From Bdellovibrio sp. BCCA (lineage in GTDB: Bacteria > Bdellovibrionota > Bdellovibrionia > Bdellovibrionales > Bdellovibrionaceae): a stretch of DNA of 64,000 nucleotides. The notes beneath the pieces were generated by a model, which saw nothing but the letters and a program-made list of their open reading frames with translations, did no database searches and was not told the origin of the DNA. Positions 9,220 through 15,666 of the stretch are shown piece by piece (within the stretch, counting starts at the first letter, position 1; each line of letters starts with the position of its first letter). Made by a program: the position numbers and the translations under genes. The DNA is taken from positions 3,740,025-3,804,024 of the forward strand of contig NZ_JBBNAC010000001.1 of NCBI RefSeq assembly GCF_037996825.1. Reading direction: 5' to 3'.

Positions 9220-9747
9220 ATGTACTTTGAAGCAGAACTCAAAGGTAAAAAATTTAAAGTCGATGTGACCGAGCAGAAAAGCGCTTGGAAAGTTTCTTTG
9301 CAAGAAGAAGGCAAAGACTGGATTCACTACGACATTTCTAAAAACGATTACAAACAAGCCGAGCAGTACATCAGTTTCTTGTTCGAAGGAAAATCTTATC
9401 TGGTCGACGTGATCGGGCAAGATACAGAGTACACGGTTTTCACTCGTAACTCTTTCCGCGCGATCAAAGTATTCAATGATGAAATGCTTTTGCATGAATC
9501 TTTGAAAAAAGGGGGCGGCTTCGGTGGAGATCAAGAATTGAAATCAGGTATGCCTGGTAAGATTATTGAGATCTTCGCCAAAGAAGGCGAAATCGTGAAA
9601 GCTAATAAGCCATTGCTTATTATGGAAGCGATGAAAATGGAAAATGAAATGCGCGCTTCTCGCGATGTAAAAATCAAAGAGATCAAAGTGAAACAGGGTG
9701 ATTCTGTCGAGTCAGGCGCTGTTTTGATTAAATTTGAAGAGCCGTAA
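9220..9747 (+). CDS. Biotin carboxyl carrier protein of acyl-CoA carboxylase
   Basis: Carries biotin on the lysine of AMKMEN in a C-terminal biotinyl-lipoyl fold (about residues 105-175, starting at the GMPGKI strand). The N-terminal 100 residues form a separate domain that probably docks it to the carboxylase, as in the BT-domain region of propionyl-CoA carboxylase alpha chains (inference). I begin at ATG 9220 with AAGGACG upstream, two bases after the accC stop; an in-frame ATG at 9178 would overlap accC. 175 residues. The set of three genes equals one PCC with its alpha chain split into two polypeptides. A strong terminator follows. Confidence 0.9.
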   Translation: MYFEAELKGKKFKVDVTEQKSAWKVSLQEEGKDWIHYDISKNDYKQAEQYISFLFEGKSYLVDVIGQDTEYTVFTRNSFRAIKVFNDEMLLHESLKKGGGFGGDQELKSGMPGKIIEIFAKEGEIVKANKPLLIMEAMKMENEMRASRDVKIKEIKVKQGDSVESGAVLIKFEEP

Positions 9748-9770
9748 GATTTTTTTGTTCACGGAAAAAC

Positions 9771-9800
9771 AAAAGGCCAAGGTTTAACCCTTGGCCTTTT
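9771..9800. terminator. Strong bidirectional terminator
   Basis: AAAAGGCCAAGG (9771-9782) pairs with CCTTGGCCTTTT (9789-9800), followed by TTATTTG. A tracts on both sides let it serve both the carboxylase operon and the convergent minus-strand gene. Confidence 0.85.
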
Positions 9801-9823
9801 TTATTTGTTTTTAGATTTTCAAA

Positions 9824-10777
9824 TTATTTTGCACCTTGCTGGGTGGATGCTTTCACTGGCTTACTCGACTTCGGCGCTGAAGATGATTCTGGGGAATTCC
9901 CCATCATTCCACCACCACTCACCATCATGCCCATCATACCTCCGGAAGCCATAAGCCCACCCGGCATTCCCCAGGGTCCCATGCCGTTCATATCGGCCAT
10001 TGCACAAGATTGAATGAACATACCGACATCAAGATTGGCCATCGGATCTGCGTGCTTTTTTCCTGGCCAATCTAGAATCGCGAAAGATTTGTTATCTTTT
10101 TTAAGCTCTTTGTTTCTTTGTTCAAAAGTCATTTGTGCAGAGCTGATAAGACCCACACATTGACTTGCATTTTGAGAGCCCATGCGTTTCACGATGGGAG
10201 CGAGCTTATCGCAGAACTCTTTATCGTACATAACTTTGCCTTCAACTTTGGCTTTTTCGTCCGCCATTTGATAGCTCAACGTCTGATTGATTTCACAATC
10301 AGACCCATTGTGTGCGAATGTCGTCTCCATGGATTTTGTATACGGGAAATTTCCTTTGAATCCGTTTTTTTCCCATTGCTTGCGCATTTTAATTTGCCCC
10401 GGGATATCCATATCTTTATTCACAGAAACAATCTTGCCGTTTTCACGTTTGATTGTGACTGTCTTTTGGACCGTTTCGTATTCAAATGGCTGGCCTGGTT
10501 TCCAAACAGCACCCATTTTAACTTGACGTGTTTTATACGTGATCGTTTCAACGCCGTTTTTATTTTCACGAGAGACGATGTTCTCAGGTCTCGCGATTTG
10601 AGTTGTACCATTCGGATCAAAGGAAATAGCGGCTCCGTCAGGATCTACGCCCATTCCTCCGAAATCCATCACTGCAGCGTTTGCAGCGAGTGTACATTTA
10701 TCTGCCATTCCTGGATAAGGCATGGCCGCATAAGCTGAGCTTGTCATAAGGATAAGGCTAATGACCGCTTTAATCAT
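9824..10777 (-). CDS. Secreted protein of unknown function with Met/Gly-rich tail
   Basis: Unrecognised 317-residue protein. A signal peptide of about 18 residues with a good cleavage site (SAYA then AMPY) predicts export. The middle is a hydrophilic, probably beta-rich region with five cysteines spread along the chain. Residues about 265-300 are dominated by Met and Gly (MMGMM, GGGMMG), followed by a Ser/Pro/Lys tail. The Met-rich stretch could bind copper or be a flexible surface segment; neither is shown. GGAGCGAAA precedes the ATG. Monocistronic, ended by the shared terminator at 9771-9800. Confidence 0.75.
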   Translation of the reverse strand: MIKAVISLILMTSSAYAAMPYPGMADKCTLAANAAVMDFGGMGVDPDGAAISFDPNGTTQIARPENIVSRENKNGVETITYKTRQVKMGAVWKPGQPFEYETVQKTVTIKRENGKIVSVNKDMDIPGQIKMRKQWEKNGFKGNFPYTKSMETTFAHNGSDCEINQTLSYQMADEKAKVEGKVMYDKEFCDKLAPIVKRMGSQNASQCVGLISSAQMTFEQRNKELKKDNKSFAILDWPGKKHADPMANLDVGMFIQSCAMADMNGMGPWGMPGGLMASGGMMGMMVSGGGMMGNSPESSSAPKSSKPVKASTQQGAK

Positions 10778-10956
10778 TTTCGCTCCATTTTATTTTGAAG
10801 TTTTGGAAATCTGAACAAGACTAGCCTATTGTATTTTGCCCTCTAACAGAACAGCTTAAAAAATGTGTAATTTAAAACTAGACCTCTTAGGATGTCTAAA
10901 TTTTCAAAAAACCATTTTTATTTGGAAAGACATTTATTCTTTGTGCCGTTTCGAGC

Positions 10957-10984
10957 AAAAAACGGCTCTTGGCGAGCCGTTTTT
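10957..10984 (-). terminator. Rho-independent terminator of the secreted-protein gene at 10997
   Basis: A stem of AAAACGGCTC with GAGCCGTTTT around the 5-base loop TTGGC. On the minus strand the stem is followed by a T tract, just beyond the stop at 10997. Confidence 0.8.
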
Positions 10985-10996
10985 ATTGAAGCCTAT

Positions 10997-11689
10997 TTAC
11001 GGAAATTTCAATTGGGAACAACGTTTTTGCAAGAATGCTGACAAAGCTTTGTCATCAAATTTAAAGATCACATCACCGTCGCTTGTATATTTAAAAAGCT
11101 CGTAATTTTTCACCGTGCAAGATTTTCCTGCGGCATCTTTAATTAAAGAGCTGCCGTTAGAGTTACTTGTTGGCGAATTGCCAACTCGAAAACCACTATC
11201 GACCAAAAGACCTTGGAAGTTTGAAACTTCAACTCCGCCACGATTGTTTGGCTCTATGTAGTCTGCCACTTTAACATTGGCACGCGTGACGCTTTTGAGG
11301 CGGGCTTTCTTTGTATCGAAAACAAACTTGTCACCTGTGACGTGTGTGACTTCCAGCTCACGAGCATTGTCATCCCACTTGTAAGAGTAAGCCTCACTCG
11401 CTCGAGGGAACATAAAGAATTCACGAGCCGCCGTTGTTTTTGATTCATCACCAGGGCCGAAGGAATTAAAGACCATAAATAGGCCATCATTTCCCAGCAT
11501 GTAGTCTCGATAAGTCAGATCAACATATCCATCCAATGGATGAATTGAGAAGAAACAAGATTCTGTACTGCTTGACCAAATTTGTTGGATTTGTGTGCCG
11601 TCACGACGTTCAACAATGTCCGGACATTTCGCTGAATCAACAGCACGAGCCACTCCGGTCATCATCAATAGACCAATAAGAAAAGACAT
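10997..11689 (-). CDS. Secreted protein of unknown function
   Basis: 230 residues with a short signal peptide (cleavage after GVARA). The mature part has aromatic-rich, beta-type composition and four cysteines (CPDI, ESCFF, KSCTV, KRCSQ), which could form two disulfides in the periplasm. No family recognised. The start has an excellent AAGGAGGGG ribosome site 5 bases upstream. It is monocistronic with its own terminator, located between another secreted protein and the Tat genes. The hydrophobic Sec-type signal has no twin arginine, so it is not an obvious Tat substrate. Confidence 0.75.
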   Translation of the reverse strand: MSFLIGLLMMTGVARAVDSAKCPDIVERRDGTQIQQIWSSSTESCFFSIHPLDGYVDLTYRDYMLGNDGLFMVFNSFGPGDESKTTAAREFFMFPRASEAYSYKWDDNARELEVTHVTGDKFVFDTKKARLKSVTRANVKVADYIEPNNRGGVEVSNFQGLLVDSGFRVGNSPTSNSNGSSLIKDAAGKSCTVKNYELFKYTSDGDVIFKFDDKALSAFLQKRCSQLKFP

Positions 11690-11760
11690 GAACCCCTCCT
11701 TGAGTCAAATCTCTGCTTATAAGCTTGGCAGCACTCAGGATGTTCGGTCAACAGTGTTAT

Positions 11761-12522
11761 TTATTCGCGCTCATTAACGCGAAGACTTTCTTCGCGTTTC
11801 TTTTCAAAGATACCGACGATGAAAACACCGGCCTCAAAAAGCAAAAGCATTGGAACCAACATCATCACCATGCTAAGGAGGTCTGGTGGTGTGATCACCG
11901 CTGCAATCACGGCAATTGTCATTACCGCGTAACGACGGTTCTTTTTTAAGAATCCCTGACTGACGATTCCAAGCATTCCTAAGACAACAATCACTAGCGG
12001 AAGTTCAAAGGCCACACCAAACATCAGACACATTTGTGTGAAGAAGCCCATGTACTGATCAATGGAGATCATCGGCTTATCGATGTCCCCACCAAACGTC
12101 ATCAAGAATTGGAAGGCCATCGGCAAAGCAACGTAGTAGGAAAACACCGCGCCCAAAAGAAAAAGCACAGTTCCTGAAATGATGAAGCTCATTGTGTATT
12201 TACGCTCTTTTGCATAAAGACCTGGAGCAATAAATTTCCAAATTTGATAAAGCCAGAAAGGGCAAGAAAGTAAAATCCCGCACACAAACGCAAGTTTAAG
12301 ATGCGCGATGAATTTATCCAGAGGTCCTGTGTAGATCAAACCTCCACCAGGAAGATACGGCGCGATGGGTGCTCTGACGAAGTTAAAAATCTTTTCGCTA
12401 AATCCATAGCAAACACCTGTCGCCAAAACCAAAATGTAAATGCAATTGATCAAACGCTTACGAAGTTCAGCAAGATGTTCATACAAAGACTGAGCTTTTG
12501 AATCGAGTTCTTCACTTCTCAT
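11761..12522 (-). CDS. tatC: Twin-arginine translocase subunit TatC
   Basis: Polytopic core of the Tat translocon, which receives the twin-arginine signal and exports folded proteins. The N-terminal HLAELRKRL motif (about residues 16-24), the periplasmic loop region, the PFWLYQIWKFIAPGLY motif near residue 108 and the ELPL segment near residue 175 are all present; six membrane segments fit the hydrophobic pattern. 253 residues is normal. The ATG overlaps the tatB stop by 4 bases (ATGA), so the two are coupled. The tail is highly charged. Confidence 0.95.
   Translation of the reverse strand: MRSEELDSKAQSLYEHLAELRKRLINCIYILVLATGVCYGFSEKIFNFVRAPIAPYLPGGGLIYTGPLDKFIAHLKLAFVCGILLSCPFWLYQIWKFIAPGLYAKERKYTMSFIISGTVLFLLGAVFSYYVALPMAFQFLMTFGGDIDKPMISIDQYMGFFTQMCLMFGVAFELPLVIVVLGMLGIVSQGFLKKNRRYAVMTIAVIAAVITPPDLLSMVMMLVPMLLLFEAGVFIVGIFEKKREESLRVNERE
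11776..11798 (-). repeat. Perfect 10-bp inverted repeat in the tatC 3' end
   Basis: AACGCGAAGA (11776-11785) and TCTTCGCGTT (11789-11798) around a 3-base loop, within the last codons of tatC. No U tract follows on the minus strand, so it is more likely a 3' mRNA stabiliser than a terminator, or it may be chance. Confidence 0.4.
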
Positions 12523-12824
12523 GATGGTTTGTGCTCTTCTTTTTTATCGGCGGCGGCTTCCGTCAGTTCCATCTGCTGAGGTTCTGGTTGCGAGGCTTTT
12601 TCTTCCGGATGAGGAATATGATTTTTTTCCGGTGGAGAATTAAAATCAATACGATCGATGCGAGCTTGTTGTTTCAACTCTTCGCCAAGAACGTTCGTGC
12701 TTCTTTTTAGTTCATTGATAAAACGACCAAGAGTTCGAGCCAATTCAGGAAGCTCTTTAGGCCCAATCACGATCAGGGCTAAAATACCAAGGAAAATAAT
12801 TTCTGACATGCCTAAGCCGAACAT
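12519..12824 (-). CDS. tatB: Twin-arginine translocase subunit TatB (TatA/B family)
   Basis: Small single-span protein that forms the substrate receptor with TatC. MFGLGMSEIIFL then IVIGPKELPELARTLGR matches the TatA/TatB hinge (Gly-Pro followed by an amphipathic helix); the long charged Glu/Lys/Gln-rich tail and the MSE motif with an early Glu favour TatB over TatA. 101 residues. No separate tatA is in the window. It lies 18 bases after an unrecognised gene (12843-13478) and overlaps tatC, forming a three-gene operon. Confidence 0.85.
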   Translation of the reverse strand: MFGLGMSEIIFLGILALIVIGPKELPELARTLGRFINELKRSTNVLGEELKQQARIDRIDFNSPPEKNHIPHPEEKASQPEPQQMELTEAAADKKEEHKPS

Positions 12825-12842
12825 GGCGTCAGCATAGAGGAA

Positions 12843-13478
12843 TCAGCCCTGCTTGCCAAGCTTTACTTGGTCTTGCGGCAGAGTTAAAACACCCATCTCC
12901 ACCAACTTTTCCCGAGCCAATTCTGATCCGGTTCTCATATAGCGGTCGTAGAGACGAAGAATGCTCTCATCGCTTTTAATAAACGAGTGATGGCTGATAT
13001 AAGTCAAAACGTCCACGAAGTCCAAAAACTGACGGGAGAACGTGTTATAAACTTTGACCATAGTGTCTTCACGCGTGCAATGGGCCAAAGAGGCATAGGC
13101 TGCTCCGCCGATCTCCGCATAATAATCAATGTCGACAATTTTTCGCGACAAGGAGTCACCGAAAAAGCCGCTAATGTAAAGCGTACGATCCCCGAGCTTG
13201 CGCAGAAGTTCGGTGCGAATAGCGGGCTCTGCGTTTTGAGCGGTTAAATACATCTCCGCAAGTGTTGTGGGATTTTTTTGTCCACTTTCATTAGCGTACT
13301 CGCTCTCAAAAAGATTGCGCGCATCCAAATAGTGTTGAAGAAGATTGACGAGATAATTTTCCACCAAAGGATAAGTTTGAATTTTCCTTTGGGAGAGTCC
13401 TTTTTGAACGAGCTCTTGAAAGAAACCTTCGGGACTTACAAAAAGCTCTACTGATCCGTTCGACGCCTTTTCCCTCAT
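12843..13478 (-). CDS. Conserved-looking cytoplasmic protein upstream of tatBC, unknown
   Basis: 211 residues, no signal peptide or membrane segment, mostly helical by composition. No family recognised. The central part (RTLYISGFFGDSLSRKIVD, about residues 98-116) followed by an alpha-rich stretch reads like a compact helical domain. The gene is first in the operon with tatB and tatC, so it may have a Tat-linked role, but that is only position. No clear Shine-Dalgarno precedes the ATG at 13478, so a leaderless message or a different start is possible. Confidence 0.7.
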   Translation of the reverse strand: MREKASNGSVELFVSPEGFFQELVQKGLSQRKIQTYPLVENYLVNLLQHYLDARNLFESEYANESGQKNPTTLAEMYLTAQNAEPAIRTELLRKLGDRTLYISGFFGDSLSRKIVDIDYYAEIGGAAYASLAHCTREDTMVKVYNTFSRQFLDFVDVLTYISHHSFIKSDESILRLYDRYMRTGSELAREKLVEMGVLTLPQDQVKLGKQG

Positions 13479-13497
13479 ACTTTAAGTTTAACAAAAC

Positions 13498-13562
13498 TGA
13501 GACGTTTTTCGGTTAATGTTTTTTAGTTCCTGGGCCTAAGTCTCACAATGAGACGCTTTTTT
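13498..13562 (+). promoter_or_regulatory. Terminator with overlapping antiterminator-like repeat
   Basis: GTCTCA (13540-13545) can pair with TGAGAC (13549-13554) around CAA, followed by GCTTTTTT: a compact intrinsic terminator on the plus strand. An identical TGAGAC lies upstream at 13498-13503 and could pair with the same GTCTCA instead. It precedes the secreted protease-like gene at 13610, in a divergent region where no upstream plus-strand gene exists to be terminated. Confidence 0.45.
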
Positions 13563-13609
13563 GAGGTATGCCTTTTGAATCAGTATTTTAGCATTAAGGA
13601 GAGCTTCAA

Positions 13610-14671
13610 ATGAAGGCTTCGCGATTGGCTATTGTTTTGTCATGCTTTGGCGTTTTTTGCGCTTCTTCTGCTTTTGCTCAAAGCCGATGCGAATCTTTAT
13701 TCTCTTCTGAGTATGCCCTGAAGGGACGAGTTGAAGTGGAAAGTACGGCTCTTCAAGGTCCCAAGGCTGAAGATTTTGCGAAAACCCTCGTTGAGATTGA
13801 ATCTTTACTTTCTCCTCTGGAAATTCCGTCGCAGTCAAAAGTACGAGTAGGAACAGCGTTTAGAGCTTCCAGTTTTAACGCCGAAAATTTTGAAATTTAC
13901 GTGGGACTGCGACCCGATTCAATGGGGAAAGTACACCCTAAAATTAATCAAACAACACTGGCACATGAATACGGTCATGCGATCTTTGAACATAATTTAT
14001 TGAAAGATTTGGAAAGCTACAAAGGCATCAAAGAAGATGCTCTCACTCTTGAAAAACGTCTTCAGGAAAAAGTCGAAGAGGCAAAGCAGCTTGCTTACCG
14101 CTCACAAGTGACTTTTCACAATAAAGAGAAGAAAGCGGAGTTAGAAAATCTTGCTATAGATAAAGCTTATGAAGCCAAGGCTATGTCTGAGAAGCTTCAT
14201 AGTATGCGTCGCTATTGGCTGATCCGCAGTGCTCATCATGAACTCTTTGCTGACACAATTGCCTTGGTAATGACTCGCGATCCAAAAGCCGTGAGTGATC
14301 TTCTTACCTCTCGCGAGAAAGATGCGAAGGTGAAAGAACACTCTTCTAACGATATCAACATGCGTGATTTTTCAGACGGAAGACATCATTTGAATGAACA
14401 GCGGTGGGAAAAAGAGCATGGTTTGTTCTCAGGATTTTTAGGTGACGTTTATTATGCTTTCTTACCCGCACGTTGGGAACTTTGGAAAATCACAAAGAAT
14501 AAAATTAAGAGCGACAATTATAGAAAAGCTCTGCCTTACAAAGTTTTTTCAATCTTAGAAAGAAATCTTTCCGAATCTTTTGGAAAAGATCCACAAACTC
14601 TTGGCAATGGATTCAAGGATTTGCGGAAGATGAATCAGCAAATCATCGAAGACTTCCGTCGCGAGCTTTAA
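13610..14671 (+). CDS. Secreted zinc-metallopeptidase-like protein
   Basis: 353 residues with a signal peptide (cleavage after SAFA, near residue 23). The zinc motif HEYGH (residues 119-123) is followed about 90 residues later by HHELFAD, whose Glu211 is well placed as third ligand and Asp215 as its support, the gluzincin pattern (HExxH plus ExxxD). Between them is a charged, probably coiled helical insert (about 135-200). I do not recognise the exact family; it is not a canonical M48 because it lacks membrane segments. The gene has a possible attenuator upstream. Periplasmic or secreted location is likely. Confidence 0.75.
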   Translation: MKASRLAIVLSCFGVFCASSAFAQSRCESLFSSEYALKGRVEVESTALQGPKAEDFAKTLVEIESLLSPLEIPSQSKVRVGTAFRASSFNAENFEIYVGLRPDSMGKVHPKINQTTLAHEYGHAIFEHNLLKDLESYKGIKEDALTLEKRLQEKVEEAKQLAYRSQVTFHNKEKKAELENLAIDKAYEAKAMSEKLHSMRRYWLIRSAHHELFADTIALVMTRDPKAVSDLLTSREKDAKVKEHSSNDINMRDFSDGRHHLNEQRWEKEHGLFSGFLGDVYYAFLPARWELWKITKNKIKSDNYRKALPYKVFSILERNLSESFGKDPQTLGNGFKDLRKMNQQIIEDFRREL

Positions 14672-14756
14672 AAAAATATCCGGAACTCAGACAGATAAGT
14701 TTCACTTCTTCGCTCTCATTGGTTTTCAACAGAATCTCAAATTTGCAGAAATAAAG

Positions 14757-14777
14757 AAGCGGCCTCAAAGACCGCTT
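14757..14777 (+). terminator. Terminator-like hairpin after the protease-like gene
   Basis: AAGCGG (14757-14762) pairs with CCGCTT (14772-14777), extended by adjacent weaker pairs, followed by TCTAAGG. The U tract is short, so terminator strength is doubtful. Confidence 0.4.
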
Positions 14778-14817
14778 TCTAAGGACTAGAATTCCCCTTA
14801 GCCAAAGGAGAATTCTT

Positions 14818-14916
14818 ATGAAAAGATACCTCACCAGTATCCTTTTCGTCAGTTTTTGGAATTTCCTAAAGCTGCTTTTGCTGATTTTATTTTTATTAAT
14901 CAGTTCATGTAGTTAG
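14818..14916 (+). CDS. Tiny lipoprotein-like peptide (32 residues)
   Basis: A 32-codon frame with a strong AAAGGAG site 7 bases before the ATG. The peptide begins MKRYLTSILF, continues as an almost unbroken hydrophobic segment and ends LISSCS, so a lipobox Cys sits next to the last residue. If processed as a lipoprotein, only Cys-Ser would remain; otherwise it would be a one-span membrane peptide. Resembles entericidin-size peptides only in scale. It could also be a leader peptide, though no gene follows for 170 bases. Confidence 0.45.
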   Translation: MKRYLTSILFVSFWNFLKLLLLILFLLISSCS

Positions 14917-15087
14917 GAGCAACCTTAACTTCAGGCTTAAGGCACATAATTCGATAAGTTCTGGTTTGTGGGCGAGCCGAGCTTAAAACTCGGGGATAAT
15001 CATCATGGACGAAGCGGGCTTTGAGGCCACCAATGAAAAAACTCCACGAGTCTGGACAGTGAGCGTTCTTGAACATAGTATTCGTTC
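14917..15087 (+). other. Non-coding stretch before the HD hydrolase gene
   Basis: Together with 14672-14817 this is the only gap over 300 bases in the window apart from the tiny frame above. I see one small hairpin (CCGAG at 14977-14981 with CTCGG at 14989-14993) and a 28-codon frame at 15005-15090 without a ribosome site. No tRNA, known small RNA or clear promoter was recognised. Confidence 0.5.
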
Positions 15088-15666
15088 ATGACTATTGAAA
15101 GCCTACTTCCTTTTATTAAAGAAATTGATCGTCTTAAAAAAATCGAAAGACAAGCGCTCATTCACAATGGTGGTCGTCGTGAAAATTCGGCGGAACATTC
15201 ATGGCATTTAGCGATGACGGTTCTTGTTTTAGAAAAAACATCTCCGGAAAAAATTGATATCGCAAAAGCCGTGAAGATGGCGCTTCTTCATGACATCGTC
15301 GAAATTGATGCTGGCGATACAATGGTATATGGAGATCTTTCCAATAAAAAAGACAGCGAAGCCGCGGCTCTAGAAAGAATCATGGGTCTTTTGCCTGAGA
15401 CCATTGCGAACGAATTTAAATCTCTGTGGAATGAATTTGAAGAAGGCGTTTCACCGGAAGCGAAGTTTGTTTCCGCGATCGATCGCTTTATGCCGATTTT
15501 TTCCAATTATCTGAACGAAGGTTACTCATGGAAAAACCACAAAGTCACTGTGGATAAAGTTGTGGCTAAATGTCAGCCGCCAATCTCAGAAGGATTGCCA
15601 AAACTTTGGAAAGTGACCGAACGCATGTTGGAAGAATCCGTTGCGGCCGGCCACCTTGCTCGTTAA
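15088..15666 (+). CDS. HD-domain phosphohydrolase (YfbR/HDDC2-like)
   Basis: 192-residue metal-dependent phosphohydrolase. The first metal His is in SAEHSWHLA (His37), the HD pair in ALLHDIVEID (His68, Asp69), and a later Asp in SAIDRFMP completes the site. The N-terminal SLLPFIKEIDRLKKIERQ helix and overall length match the HDDC2/YfbR group, which dephosphorylates deoxynucleoside 5'-monophosphates; that activity would fit the nucleoside salvage genes at 1.7-4.5 kb but is inferred. No clear Shine-Dalgarno before the ATG. Converges on the M16 peptidase with adjacent stop codons. Confidence 0.85.
   Translation: MTIESLLPFIKEIDRLKKIERQALIHNGGRRENSAEHSWHLAMTVLVLEKTSPEKIDIAKAVKMALLHDIVEIDAGDTMVYGDLSNKKDSEAAALERIMGLLPETIANEFKSLWNEFEEGVSPEAKFVSAIDRFMPIFSNYLNEGYSWKNHKVTVDKVVAKCQPPISEGLPKLWKVTERMLEESVAAGHLAR

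Noticed and set aside
15005..15090. 28-codon frame before the HD hydrolase
   Set aside because: No ribosome site and no resemblance; its stop merely overlaps the next start.
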